From positions 62,001 to 126,000 of the forward strand of contig NZ_PXYH01000007.1 in assembly GCF_003012795.1 (NCBI RefSeq): DNA of 64,000 nucleotides, in the 5' to 3' direction. The DNA is from Zobellella taiwanensis (lineage in GTDB: Bacteria > Pseudomonadota > Gammaproteobacteria > Enterobacterales > Aeromonadaceae). The position numbers and the translations under genes were made by a program. Below, in pieces: positions 35,027 to 43,544 of the stretch. The notes beneath the pieces were generated by a model, which did no database searches, had not been told where the DNA came from, and saw nothing but the letters and a program-made list of their open reading frames with translations. How positions within the stretch are numbered: position 1 is the first letter of the stretch; every line of letters starts with the position of its first letter.

Positions 35027-35353
35027 ATGGCAATCGACAAGTTACCCCCCGGCCTGAACGGCCCCCAGGCCCAGGGCCTGACCAACGGCAAGTACAAGTC
35101 ACCGGAAACCAGCCGCGCCAGACAGGAGACCGCAGCCCCCTTCGTACAGCAGGACTCGGTCAGCCTGACCCCGGAGGCACGTCAGCTGAACCAGATGCAG
35201 CAGACCCTCGCCAACAACCAGGGCAGCGACAACAGCGCCCGGCTCGAGGCACTGAAAAAGGCCATCAATGACGGCAGCTACAAGGTAGACAGCGAACGCC
35301 TGGCCGCCCGCATGGTGAGCCTGGAGCAGGAAATAGAGACGCTGTATCAATGA
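35027..35353 (+). CDS. flgM: Anti-sigma-28 factor FlgM
   Basis: Binds FliA until the hook is finished and is then secreted, releasing late gene expression. 108 aa: the N-terminal half is polar and probably disordered, and the C-terminal FliA-binding part contains DSVSLTPEARQLNQMQQTL and RLEALKKAINDGSYKVDSER, typical of the family. AGGA lies about ten bases before the ATG. The stop overlaps the flgN start by four bases, so the two are coupled. A sigma-28 promoter lies upstream. Confidence 0.95.
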   Translation: MAIDKLPPGLNGPQAQGLTNGKYKSPETSRARQETAAPFVQQDSVSLTPEARQLNQMQQTLANNQGSDNSARLEALKKAINDGSYKVDSERLAARMVSLEQEIETLYQ

Positions 35354-35769
35354 CCCTGGATGAGCTGCTGCAACATCAGGACTCCCGGCTCCGGCATCTG
35401 CTGGAGCTGAGCGATCAGGAACTCGATCTTATTGTCCGGCGCCGCGCCCTGGAGCTGCCCGCCCTGGCCCAGCGCAAGGAGGCCTTGCTGGCCGAAATCA
35501 AGAGCGCAGACGATGACATTGCCGCCCACCCCGAACGGGAACGGCTGCTCGACGATGCCGGGCTGGCCGGTCAGGTTGAGGCGCTGCGAGGATTGCTGGC
35601 CCAGTGCCAGGAAAAAAACCGGATTACCGAACAGCTGCTGGAACAGACCCTGGCATCCAGCCGTCGCCTGGCCAACATGATGAGCCGGCTGCACGAGCGC
35701 CAGAGCATGACCTATGACCAGAAGGGTCACACCAGCGGTATCAACAAGGGCACCGGCTTCAAGGTCTGA
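35350..35769 (+). CDS. flgN: Flagellar export chaperone FlgN
   Basis: Cytoplasmic chaperone for the hook-filament junction proteins FlgK and FlgL. 139 aa, almost entirely alpha-helical with long heptad-like leucine patterns (LLELSDQELDLIVRRRALEL). The C-terminal segment has LANMMSRLHERQSMTYDQKG, typical of FlgN. It overlaps flgM by four bases (ATGA), the standard flgMN arrangement, and its clients are encoded 12-15 kb away in the same locus. Confidence 0.9.
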   Translation: MTLDELLQHQDSRLRHLLELSDQELDLIVRRRALELPALAQRKEALLAEIKSADDDIAAHPERERLLDDAGLAGQVEALRGLLAQCQEKNRITEQLLEQTLASSRRLANMMSRLHERQSMTYDQKGHTSGINKGTGFKV

Positions 35770-35814
35770 TCCCTTTCGCCAACGGCGCCCGCTCCCGGGC
35801 CGCCGTTGGGGCAA

Positions 35815-36225
35815 TTATTCCCCGCGCCTCAGTTTCTGATACAGGGCCAGGTCCAGTTCCAGCTCGGTAATGTACATGTCTCCGTCCGGATAGCTGTTGA
35901 CCACCCGGGCGCCACGCACCACTCCCCGGCTCGAGCTGTTGACGGTGCCGTCCTGCAGCACATGGCTGTTGAGCCGGCTCGAACTCGACACCATGACGCC
36001 CCCCAACTGTTCCGACAGCTCCCGGTAGGCATCCATGCGCGAGGCCCTCATGGCGTGCAGCAGTTTCTGCTGGTAATCGGCGGGCTGTTGCAGGCTGATG
36101 GGGGCATAGCCCACGGCATAAAGGTGGTTGCGGGCGGGGGCCGGATGGCCGCCTCCCCCCGTCTGCCCGCCCGCGGCGCAGCCGGTCAGGGCCAGCAGCA
36201 ACAGGGCGGCACACTTATTTCGCAT
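35815..36225 (-). CDS. flgP: Flagellar H-ring lipoprotein FlgP
   Basis: 136-aa outer-membrane lipoprotein of the LPP20 type, with a lipobox LALTGC (cysteine about residue 16), then a glycine-rich linker and LYAVGYAPISLQQPADYQQK and ARVVNSYPDGDMYITELEL. FlgP with FlgO and FlgT forms the outer H ring of sodium-driven polar flagella in Vibrio and Aeromonas. It overlaps the end of flgO by 11 bases, giving an flgO-flgP operon from the sigma-28 promoter upstream of flgO. Its presence argues for a polar, probably sodium-driven, flagellum here. Confidence 0.88.
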   Translation of the reverse strand: MRNKCAALLLLALTGCAAGGQTGGGGHPAPARNHLYAVGYAPISLQQPADYQQKLLHAMRASRMDAYRELSEQLGGVMVSSSSRLNSHVLQDGTVNSSSRGVVRGARVVNSYPDGDMYITELELDLALYQKLRRGE

Positions 36226-36946
36226 AACGGCTCCTTTGTTCCGGGGTGATCACCACTTCCGGTCCCCTGGCCTGCAGCATGCCGGCCACCAGGTACTCGG
36301 GAATAAACTGCTGGGCGCTGGCGATCATGCTGTTGTCTCCCATCGACACCAGCCGTGCGTTGATCAGCCGGCCGCCGTTGGTTTCACTGATGGTGCCGTG
36401 CACCAGGTAGCGGGCATTGATGCGACCGCTCAGTTGGCGATAATCCCGGCTGGTGCTCAGGTCTCCCTCGGGGGTGATACGGATAAAGGGCAGGGTCTTG
36501 AAATCGACTACCCGCAGGCCGTACTGGTTGAGCTGAAACATCATGGTTTCCGACAGCAGCCGGCTGAACTCGTCCTGGCTGCGGTAGTCCTCCTGGCTGA
36601 CAAAACCGCTCACCGCCACGCCCGACTGGGCATCGAGCTGGTGGGCACTGGACACCAGGCGGTAGGCCAGGGCCGACATGTGCTGCTGCAACTGGGTCTG
36701 GCCGCCCACCAGGGAGGGCCCGGCGGCGGGCAGGTAGGCGCTGCGGGCACCGGCGCTCATGCGCATGGGTACGCCGTCCTGGCTGTGGCGCGGCGAGGCG
36801 GCAGGCGCCGGCTGCGGCCCCAGGGGCTTGTGGTTGACGTAATGGGCAGCATGATCATGGGGCAGATAGTGATTCTGGCCGTCGAACTGCTGCCCCGCGC
36901 AAGCGGTCAGCCCCAGTACGGCAACCAGAATAAGTGGTCTTGTCAT
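36215..36946 (-). CDS. flgO: Flagellar H-ring protein FlgO
   Basis: 243-aa lipoprotein with signal MTRPLILVAVLGLTAC (lipobox LTAC, cysteine at residue 16), a proline/histidine-rich linker (about 17-75) and the FlgO domain with LVSSAHQLDAQSGVAVSGFV, FQLNQYGLRVVDFKTLPFI and YLVHGTISETNGGRLINARL. The ATG at 36946 follows GGGAG; the longer frame upstream covers the divergent promoter region. It sits divergent from flgT, and the three H-ring genes are therefore contiguous. The sigma-28 promoter lies at 36982-37008. Confidence 0.9.
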   Translation of the reverse strand: MTRPLILVAVLGLTACAGQQFDGQNHYLPHDHAAHYVNHKPLGPQPAPAASPRHSQDGVPMRMSAGARSAYLPAAGPSLVGGQTQLQQHMSALAYRLVSSAHQLDAQSGVAVSGFVSQEDYRSQDEFSRLLSETMMFQLNQYGLRVVDFKTLPFIRITPEGDLSTSRDYRQLSGRINARYLVHGTISETNGGRLINARLVSMGDNSMIASAQQFIPEYLVAGMLQARGPEVVITPEQRSRYAK

Positions 36947-36981
36947 CAACAGGCTCCCGAGGAAAAATGAAACTGGACTCT

Positions 36982-37008
36982 TTATCGGCCGGCGGCAGGC
37001 AAACTTTA
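36982..37008 (-). promoter_or_regulatory. Sigma-28 (FliA) promoter of flgOP
   Basis: On the minus strand the sequence is TAAAGTTT, 11 bases, GCCGATAA: identical to the FliA consensus in both boxes and spacing. It lies about 36 bases upstream of the flgO start codon. It shows that the H-ring genes here are late (class IV-type) genes. Confidence 0.93.
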
Positions 37009-37118
37009 CCGGCATCGATAAGGGCACCGGGCAAGGATTTTGCATAAATCTTGCCAAAGATGATTCCCGGCCAGGATTTTGTTTCATGGCCGCCCTTTGA
37101 CAGGATAACCGGGTACCG

Positions 37119-38246
37119 ATGAAAGCCTTTCTCCCGCTGCTGCTGCTGTTTCCGCTTGCCGCCACCGCCGAGTGGTATGAAGCCGAGGGCTCGGCGCCCC
37201 TCGGCCTGGGCGCCGACACCGCCCGCCAGCAGGCGCTCGAGCAGGCGCTCAGCGATGCCCTGCTGCAGGCCGGCGCTTCCCTGACCACGGTTCAGTCGGT
37301 GGTCGACGGCACCTTTGCCGGCCAGCAGCTCGATATCACCGCCCAGGGCGAGTTGATGGACTATGTCATTCTCGACGAGCGACGTGACCAGGGCCGGCTC
37401 TGGCTCAGGGTCAGGGCCGACATCTGGCCCGGCGAAGGCCAGCAGAGCCAGTGCACCAGCCGTTATCGTCCGGGCATCACCCTCGCCGGGCTGAGCCTGC
37501 GCCATCCGGAGCAGGGTCAGGTAGGGCAAATCTTCGCCCTGGGCGAGGCGGTAGCCGCCAAATTGGCGCAGCAACTGGGCAACAGCGTCAATCTAATGAC
37601 ACATCTGCCCCACCCGCTGGCCACCGATCCCCGGTTGCCGCGCAGCCCCGGCCTGCGCAAGGGCAGCGACGTGCTCGCCAGCCAGCAGCAGTCGCGGCTG
37701 CTGTTGAGCGGGGTGATCGAGGATATCAGCATCAGCGACGGCCACTGGACCAAATGGACCTTTTCCGAGATCCCCCGCCAGTTCAGCCTGTCCATCACCC
37801 TGGAAGACACCCTGACCGGCGACACCCTGCTGCACCAGCGCTACCAGACCCAGTCCGCCTGGACGTTCAAAAAACACGACAGGGTCAATGTACACGACCA
37901 CGGTTTCTGGCAATCGGCCTACGGCCAGGCGGTGGCGCAGCTGCTGCTGCGCGTGGGTCGCGAAGTGGTACAGGCCCAGTCCTGCATGAAGGCGGTTGGC
38001 AACATACTGCAGCAGTCGGAAGAAGGCATACTGATGGATCTGGGCCGCCAGGCCGGCATCCAGGTCGGCGATCGCTTCACCCTGCTGCACCGGCGCCAGC
38101 TGCAACCCGGCTATTACAGCGAAACCTCCTCCCAGGCCCAGTTCGTTGTGCGCCAAAGCCATCTCGACTACAGCCTGCTGGTGCCTGCCGACGCCGGAGC
38201 CCGCCAGGTTCGCGTCATGCCCGGCGACCGGCTGAGCCAGCTGTAA
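37119..38246 (+). CDS. flgT: Flagellar H-ring protein FlgT
   Basis: Periplasmic protein that forms the inner part of the H ring and helps place the T ring and stator. 375 aa with a signal peptide (residues 1-17, ending ATA), then WYEAEGSAPLGLGADTARQQAL (N-terminal domain), a central domain with VLASQQQSRLLLSGVIEDIS and LEDTLTGDTLLHQRYQT, and a C-terminal domain (QEGILMDL-like SEEGILMDLGRQAGIQVGDRF). Start ATG at 37119 is next to GACAGGA. It is transcribed divergently from flgO and ends 84 bases before tRNA-Arg. No clear promoter was identified for it. Confidence 0.9.
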   Translation: MKAFLPLLLLFPLAATAEWYEAEGSAPLGLGADTARQQALEQALSDALLQAGASLTTVQSVVDGTFAGQQLDITAQGELMDYVILDERRDQGRLWLRVRADIWPGEGQQSQCTSRYRPGITLAGLSLRHPEQGQVGQIFALGEAVAAKLAQQLGNSVNLMTHLPHPLATDPRLPRSPGLRKGSDVLASQQQSRLLLSGVIEDISISDGHWTKWTFSEIPRQFSLSITLEDTLTGDTLLHQRYQTQSAWTFKKHDRVNVHDHGFWQSAYGQAVAQLLLRVGREVVQAQSCMKAVGNILQQSEEGILMDLGRQAGIQVGDRFTLLHRRQLQPGYYSETSSQAQFVVRQSHLDYSLLVPADAGARQVRVMPGDRLSQL

Positions 38247-38330
38247 CCGGCCGATTGACTACTTTGCAGGCAAACAACAGCGCCGCCGTTGCGCCCGGCG
38301 GCGAAATTTGCAATATTGTGCAGCCGTTGC

Positions 38331-38405
38331 GTCCCCGTAGTTTAATGGATAAAACAAGCCCCTCCTAAGGGTTAGATGCAGGTTCGATTCCTGCCGGGGA
38401 CGCCA
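38331..38405 (+). tRNA. tRNA-Arg (anticodon CCT)
   Basis: A 75-base cloverleaf with encoded CCA. The acceptor stem is GTCCCCG/CGGGGAC, the anticodon loop CTCCTAA gives CCT, which reads AGG codons, and the T arm is GCAGG-TTCGATT-CCTGC. It is single copy here, between flgT and an SDR gene. No phage or island integrase is next to it. Confidence 0.95.
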
Positions 38406-38472
38406 GCTTCTTCCCATGATTTCCCGATCCATTTCCGTTACATTGGCAGCCTGGCCATCACAGGAGTCTGCC

Positions 38473-39303
38473 ATGACCCGTTCCGTTCTCATTACCGGCT
38501 GTTCTTCCGGCATCGGCGAATGCGCCGCCCACCACCTGCAGGCCAGGGGATTCAGGGTCATCGCCTCGGCCCGCCGGGAGCAGGACGTCACGCGCCTGCA
38601 ACAGCAGGGGCTGGCCGCGGTGCGGCTGGACCTGGCCGACGAGGCCAGCATCGAAGAGGGCGTCGCCCAGGCGCTGGCCCTCACCGGCGGCGAGCTGTAC
38701 GGCCTGTTCAACAACGGTGCCTACGGCCAGCCGGGGGCAGTGGAGGACTTGCCGACCCGGGCCCTGCGCCAGCAATTTGAGACCAACCTGTTCGGCACCC
38801 ACCACCTGATCCGGCAGGTGTTGCCGGTCATGCTGCAAGCCGGCAGCGGGCGCATCATCCAGAACAGCTCGGTGCTGGGGCTGGTCGCCATGGCCTATCG
38901 CGGCGCCTACAACGCCTCCAAGTTCGCCCTCGAGGGCTACACCGATACCCTGCGCCTGGAACTGCACGGCACCGGTGTCCAGGTCAGCCTGATCGAGCCC
39001 GGCCCCATCGAAACCCGCTTCCGGGCCAATGCCCGGGAGGCGTTTTTGCGCCATATCGATCCGGAGCAAAGCAGGCACCGGCAAGGCTACCGGCAAACGC
39101 TTGCCAGGCTGCAAAAGCCCGGCCCCAGTTCCCGCTACAGCCTGCCGGCCGAGGCCTGCATGCCGCCGCTGTTGCACGCCCTGGACAGCCGGCGGCCGAA
39201 AACCCGCTATCCGGTGACCCGCGCCACCCTGATGATGGCCTGGCTGCGCCGCCTGCTCAGCGATCGAGCACTGGACCGGCTGTTGCTGAAGGCCGGAGGC
39301 TGA
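38473..39303 (+). CDS. SDR-family oxidoreductase
   Basis: 276-aa classical short-chain dehydrogenase/reductase. The NAD(P) motif is TGCSSGIGE (residues 8-16), followed by LDLADEAS, the NNGAYG motif, the catalytic serine in IQNSSVLG and YNASK (Tyr and Lys). The C-terminal tail from about 215 is basic and could contact membrane. The ATG at 38473 follows CAGGAG; the upstream in-frame ATG at 38416 lies close to the tRNA and is less likely. The substrate cannot be predicted; its nearest look-alike is the YbbO-type group. Confidence 0.88.
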   Translation: MTRSVLITGCSSGIGECAAHHLQARGFRVIASARREQDVTRLQQQGLAAVRLDLADEASIEEGVAQALALTGGELYGLFNNGAYGQPGAVEDLPTRALRQQFETNLFGTHHLIRQVLPVMLQAGSGRIIQNSSVLGLVAMAYRGAYNASKFALEGYTDTLRLELHGTGVQVSLIEPGPIETRFRANAREAFLRHIDPEQSRHRQGYRQTLARLQKPGPSSRYSLPAEACMPPLLHALDSRRPKTRYPVTRATLMMAWLRRLLSDRALDRLLLKAGG

Positions 39304-39318
39304 ACCGCCGCCCGGCGT

Positions 39319-39651
39319 TCAGAAATGGCGGCCGTTTTCGTAGTAGTTGCGCCCTTCCAGCCGGGTGAACACCACTGTGATGTCGGCCTCTTCGCCCAGC
39401 CTGGCGCGCAGCGCCTCGGTAATGGCCGCCGCCACCCGGTCCTGCACCTCCAGCGGGCGCTCGAACCACAGCACTTCCACCAGGGGAAAACCGGCCACCA
39501 CCTGCCCCAGCTGGACAAATTCGGCAGGAATAAATTCCAGGGTAAAGTCGTCCTTGGGGCTGTCGGTCATCGGTGCCAGGGTATCGACCAGGGTCTTGCT
39601 GATGTGTTTGACCGTATCCCGGCTGACGCCACGAAAACGCAGGTGGGGCAT
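39319..39651 (-). CDS. DUF1904 family protein
   Basis: 110-aa protein with the DUF1904 pattern: MPHLRFRGVSRDTVK at the start, FPLVEVLWFERPLEVQD in the middle and VVFTRLEGRNYYENGRHF at the end. The fold is related to the tautomerase/MIF type but the function is unknown. The stop is 14 bases from the converging SDR gene. It is divergent from the TraB/GumN gene. Confidence 0.85.
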   Translation of the reverse strand: MPHLRFRGVSRDTVKHISKTLVDTLAPMTDSPKDDFTLEFIPAEFVQLGQVVAGFPLVEVLWFERPLEVQDRVAAAITEALRARLGEEADITVVFTRLEGRNYYENGRHF

Positions 39652-39726
39652 GATGCTATCCTTATTTATCTGTTCACAACGATACCGGCATCATAATCAA
39701 AGCCGTAGTACAAAACAGTGGGGCCC

Positions 39727-40578
39727 ATGAAAATTTTATTGCATACCTTGTTATGGCTGTGGTGTACCCAGGCCCTGGCCGCACCGGCCCTGTGGTCCGC
39801 CACCCGGGGCGAGCAACAGCTGTGGCTGTTCGGCTCCATCCACCTTGCCGACGAGCGACTGGCCCGGCTGCCGCCACTGCTGTTGCAGGCCCTGGAGCAG
39901 AGCGAATTACTGCTGCTGGAGGTCGATCCCCTGGCCATTACGCCGGACAGCCTGGGCTCGGTGATCGAGCCGGACACCGACTGGCAGGCGCGTTTGGGCG
40001 CGCCCCTGGCGCAGGAGCTGGCCACGACCGTGGCCACCAGCGGGCAGCCGGGCCTGCGCCGGCTGCCGCCCTGGTTCGCCGCGCTGCAGCTGACCCAGCT
40101 CAAGGCCGCCGAACTGGGCTTTCACAGCCACCAGGGGGTCGATATGCAGCTGCGCATGCTGGCCCGGCAACAATCCCTGCCGGTGGCCGGGCTCGAATCG
40201 CCGACCCTGGTGCTGGGGCTGCTCGGCTCCATGCACCAACGGCAACTGGAAGCGGACTTCGTGCGCCACAGCCTGGACGAAATGACGCAGATGGCGGACC
40301 ACCTCGAGCGCCTGATGGAAACCTGGCTGAGCGGCGACGAACAGGCCTTGCTGACGCTGTTGCGCGAGCAGCCCGGCCCCCGGCTCGGCCGCTTCATCGA
40401 GCAGGAGCTGCTGCACTCACGCAACCGGCTGTGGCTGGAGCGGCTGGAACAACTGGCTCCCAAACGGGCGCTGATGGTGGTCGGCGCCCTCCACCTCTAC
40501 GGCGAGCAGGGCATCATCGCCCTGCTCGCCGATGCCGGTTATACACTTAGCAAAACTGAGGATATAACGCTTTATTGA
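39727..40578 (+). CDS. TraB/GumN family protein
   Basis: 283-aa secreted or periplasmic protein with a signal peptide (about residues 1-18, ending ALA) and the family motifs: GSIHLADERL near the N terminus, HQGVDMQLRMLARQ in the middle and VVGALHLYGEQGI near the C terminus. The conserved GSIH and GALH histidines and the glutamates suggest a metal-dependent hydrolase of the Tiki/TraB/EreA superfamily, but the substrate is unknown. The ATG at 39727 places the signal peptide at the N terminus. Confidence 0.88.
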   Translation: MKILLHTLLWLWCTQALAAPALWSATRGEQQLWLFGSIHLADERLARLPPLLLQALEQSELLLLEVDPLAITPDSLGSVIEPDTDWQARLGAPLAQELATTVATSGQPGLRRLPPWFAALQLTQLKAAELGFHSHQGVDMQLRMLARQQSLPVAGLESPTLVLGLLGSMHQRQLEADFVRHSLDEMTQMADHLERLMETWLSGDEQALLTLLREQPGPRLGRFIEQELLHSRNRLWLERLEQLAPKRALMVVGALHLYGEQGIIALLADAGYTLSKTEDITLY

Positions 40579-40648
40579 TCAGGATCAGCATCAGCCGGCG
40601 CCGGCCCGTTAAGATGCAGCCATAGAGCACACGAAAGGAGACGGATCT

Positions 40649-40789
40649 ATGGCATTCTGGCTTGATTTGATGTTTGGCAGCGACGTCGGCTTGATGTCCA
40701 TGCTGGTGATAATTGCGACTGTGCTGTTGATCAGTTTCTATGCCGGCTACTTTGTCTACAAGGTCATGAAGTCCGAACCCGGCCGTTAA
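40649..40789 (+). CDS. Small membrane protein, DUF3149-like
   Basis: A 46-aa open frame with a good AAAGGAG Shine-Dalgarno (40634-40640). The product begins MAFWLDLMFGSDVGL, has one hydrophobic helix (about residues 16-38, MSMLVIIATVLLISFYAGY) and a short basic tail KVMKSEPGR. Length, N-terminal motif and layout match the DUF3149 small transmembrane proteins. It stands between the TraB/GumN gene and smrA. Function is unknown. Confidence 0.8.
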   Translation: MAFWLDLMFGSDVGLMSMLVIIATVLLISFYAGYFVYKVMKSEPGR

Positions 40790-40901
40790 CCCGCGTTAAT
40801 CAACGGTGGGCCCCGACCTCCTCCTCCCCCGGGGTCCGCCGTTTCCTCCCGCCCCCAACTTGCTTATACTGCGGCTATTCCCTGCCAGAGGAGCCGCCGC
40901 C

Positions 40902-41486
40902 ATGACCCCTTGTTCCGAATGGTCGTCCTTCGTGGACGAACTGGATGGACTGACCCCCTTGTGCCAGGATACCCAGCCGGCCGTCCGCCGCCCCGGGCGG
41001 GATAACGCCAGCCTGGCCGCCCGGCGCCAGGCCGCCGAAACCGACCGCCAGGCCTGCGAGCCCGCCCTGTCGCTGGAGCAGGTCAGCCTGCTGCGCCCGG
41101 ACGATATCGTCAGCTACAAGAAAGACGGCGTGCAGGAAGGCGTGTTCCGCAAGCTGCGCCTCGGCAAGTACCCCTGCGAAGCCCGCCTGGATCTGCACCA
41201 GCATACCGTGGAGCAGGCCCGCCGCGCCCTGCTCGGCTTTGTGCGCAACTGCCTGCGGCAGGATCTGCGCGCCGTCATGGTGGTGCACGGCAAGGGCGAG
41301 CGCAGCCAGCCCCAGGCACTGCTCAAAAGTTATGTCTCCGGCTGGCTGCCCCAGTTGCCCGAAGTACTCGCCTGCCACAGCGCCCTGCGCCTCCATGGCG
41401 GCAGCGGCAGCCTCTATGTGCTGCTGCGCAAAAGCGAACGGGCCAAACAGGAAACCCGCGAACGCCTTCAGAGCCGACAAGGCTGA
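40902..41486 (+). CDS. smrA: Smr-domain protein (SmrA-type endonuclease)
   Basis: 194-aa protein with a C-terminal Smr domain (about residues 85-185): LDLHQHTVEQARRALLGFV, then VMVVHGKGERS, the LDxH and HGxG motifs of the MutS2-related Smr nuclease fold. The N-terminal part is polar and charged (FVDELDGLTPL). The ATG at 40902 has GAGGAG upstream. Smr domains nick or cleave DNA or RNA; in bacteria, the RNA-linked SmrB acts in ribosome rescue. Assignment to SmrA rather than SmrB is by length and N terminus and is moderately secure. Confidence 0.82.
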   Translation: MTPCSEWSSFVDELDGLTPLCQDTQPAVRRPGRDNASLAARRQAAETDRQACEPALSLEQVSLLRPDDIVSYKKDGVQEGVFRKLRLGKYPCEARLDLHQHTVEQARRALLGFVRNCLRQDLRAVMVVHGKGERSQPQALLKSYVSGWLPQLPEVLACHSALRLHGGSGSLYVLLRKSERAKQETRERLQSRQG

Positions 41487-41512
41487 ACACCGACAAGATA
41501 CAAGGAAACCCC

Positions 41513-42988
41513 ATGTCCTATTCAACGCTGGCGAACCACTTTGAACAGTTGCACCACCTGCAACACCTGGGTGCCATATGTGGCTGGGATCAGGCCACCA
41601 TGATGCCGCCCGGGGGCAACGAAGCCAGGGCCAATGCCCTCGGAACCCTGGCGGAGCTCTGCCATCGCCAGTTGCAGGACGAACGGCTGGCGGACTGGTT
41701 TGCCGCCGCCGAAGAAGAGTCTCTCAATCCCGGCCAGCAGGCCAGTCTGGCCGAAATGCGCCGGGCCTGGCGCGATGCCACCCTGTTGCCGGCGGACCTG
41801 GTCCGGGCCCGCTCCCTGGCCGGCTCCCGCTGCGAGCACGCCTGGCGCAGCCTGCGCCCGGCCAATGACTGGGCCGGTTTTTTACCCCTGTTCGAGGAGG
41901 TGGTCGCCCTGTCGCGGGAAGCCGCCGCCGCCCGGGCCGACGCGCTCGGCCTGTCCCGCTACGACAGCCTGCTGGAACTCTATGAGCCGGGCATGCGCGG
42001 CGCCACCCTGGATCCGCTGTTCGCCCAACTGCGCGGCTGGCTGTTGCCGCTGATCGACGAAGTCCGGGAAAAACAGCGGGGCGAGCCGGTCCTGCCGCCC
42101 GCCGGGCCCTTCCCCATTGCCGGGCAAAAGGCGCTGGGGCTCGATGTCATGAATCTGCTCGGCTTCGATTTCAACCACGGCCGGCTCGACGTCAGCGTCC
42201 ATCCCTTCTGCGGGGGAGTGAGCGAAGACGTGCGCCTGACCACCCGCTATGACGAGCAGGACGTGGCCCAGGCGCTGATGGGCATCATCCACGAAACCGG
42301 CCATGCCCGCTATGAACAGGGGCTGCCTGCAGCCTGGCGCGCGCTGCCGGTGGGCCAGGCCAGATCCATGGGCGTGCATGAGTCCCAGAGCCTGTTTTTC
42401 GAGATGCAGCTGGCCCGCCATCCGGCCTTTCTGGCCCGGCTCTCGCCCCTGCTGGAGCGCCACTTCGGGTCCCAGCCCGCCTTCGCCCCCGACAACCTGG
42501 CCCGGCTTTATACCCGGGTCGAGCCCGGGCGTATCCGGGTGGATGCGGACGAAGTGACCTACCCGGCCCACGTCATGCTGCGCTACGACATCGAGCGGGA
42601 TCTGATGGAAGGACGGCTCGAACCACGCCACCTGCCCGAACGCTGGGACCAGCTGATGCAGGACTACCTGGGACTCGATACCCGGGGCGACTACCGCAAC
42701 GGCTGCCTGCAGGACATCCATTGGACCGACGGCAGCTTCGGCTATTTTCCCAGCTACACCCTGGGCGCCCTGTATGCCGCCCAACTGGAGGAAGCCCTTG
42801 GCCGCCAGCTGGGCCCCCTGGATGATCTCATCGGCCAAGATCCCGGCGCCATTTTCGACTGGCTGGACCAACACATCTGGCGCCACGGCAGCCTGCTCGA
42901 TACCGCCGAACTGTTGCGCCGGGCCAGCGGCCAGGCGCTCGATCCGGAGCCCTTCCGGCGCCATTTGCGACAGCGCTATCTCGGCTGA
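41513..42988 (+). CDS. Carboxypeptidase M32 (thermostable carboxypeptidase 1 family)
   Basis: 491-aa zinc metallocarboxypeptidase, usual length for the M32 (Taq) family. The zinc motif HETGH is at residues 260-264, with the family motifs GWDQATMMPPGG near the N terminus, DVRLTTRYDEQD, HESQSLFFEMQL and RIRVDADEVTYPAHVMLRY. AAGGAAA lies about seven bases before the ATG. The enzyme removes C-terminal residues of broad specificity and is cytosolic. It follows smrA closely (26 bases) and could be co-transcribed with it. Confidence 0.95.
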   Translation: MSYSTLANHFEQLHHLQHLGAICGWDQATMMPPGGNEARANALGTLAELCHRQLQDERLADWFAAAEEESLNPGQQASLAEMRRAWRDATLLPADLVRARSLAGSRCEHAWRSLRPANDWAGFLPLFEEVVALSREAAAARADALGLSRYDSLLELYEPGMRGATLDPLFAQLRGWLLPLIDEVREKQRGEPVLPPAGPFPIAGQKALGLDVMNLLGFDFNHGRLDVSVHPFCGGVSEDVRLTTRYDEQDVAQALMGIIHETGHARYEQGLPAAWRALPVGQARSMGVHESQSLFFEMQLARHPAFLARLSPLLERHFGSQPAFAPDNLARLYTRVEPGRIRVDADEVTYPAHVMLRYDIERDLMEGRLEPRHLPERWDQLMQDYLGLDTRGDYRNGCLQDIHWTDGSFGYFPSYTLGALYAAQLEEALGRQLGPLDDLIGQDPGAIFDWLDQHIWRHGSLLDTAELLRRASGQALDPEPFRRHLRQRYLG

Positions 42989-43053
42989 TTAAGACTATGC
43001 TGAAATAACGAGGGGCGCAGGGACTGCGCCCGCCGGGCCGGGGAGGGCCAGGG

Positions 43054-43431
43054 ATGGACGGAAAACACCCCCGCCACCAGTTGGTGGTATTCTACGACGG
43101 TGCCTGCGAGGGCTGCGTGAAGGACAGGGCCCGCTACGAGCGCTGGGCCGGTGACGCCGGCCGAGACATTTACTGGTTCGACATCACCGGCCGGGAAGAC
43201 GTCCTGCTCAGCCTCGGCATCAGCCCGCAAAAGGCCCTGCAGGAGCTGCACGTGCAGACCGCCAGCGGCGATATTTATTCCGAACTCGACGCCTACATCC
43301 TGCTGATGAAACGCCTGCCCCGGCTGCGATGGCTGGCCTGGATCATCGGCCTGCCGGTGATCCGCCCCTGCCTGTCCTGGCTCTACCGCCACTGGGTCCG
43401 CAACCGCCTGGAGCAGCAGGGCCGGATGTAA
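43054..43431 (+). CDS. DUF393/DCC family thiol-disulfide oxidoreductase-like protein
   Basis: 125-aa protein of the DCC family, named for a D-x-x-C-x-x-C motif, here FYDGACEGC at about residues 12-20. The rest matches the family: YWFDITGRED, then ELDAYILLMKRLPRLRW and the C-terminal IRPCLSWLYRHWVRNR. The redox function implied by the two cysteines is not proved for the family. A short gap separates it from the carboxypeptidase. Confidence 0.85.
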   Translation: MDGKHPRHQLVVFYDGACEGCVKDRARYERWAGDAGRDIYWFDITGREDVLLSLGISPQKALQELHVQTASGDIYSELDAYILLMKRLPRLRWLAWIIGLPVIRPCLSWLYRHWVRNRLEQQGRM

Positions 43432-43544
43432 GCCGGCGGCGGGGTTAGAGCCCGGACTCGGGAATTGTTACCCGGCCATGACAGCCCGGTCCCGCTGGGG
43501 CATAATCGACCCACAAGCCCCGTTGCACACAGAGACCTATCGCC

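Noticed and set aside
38331-38473. tRNA-Arg as an integration site of a genomic island
   Set aside because: No integrase follows, no duplicated 3' tRNA segment was found in the window, and the neighbours look native in composition.
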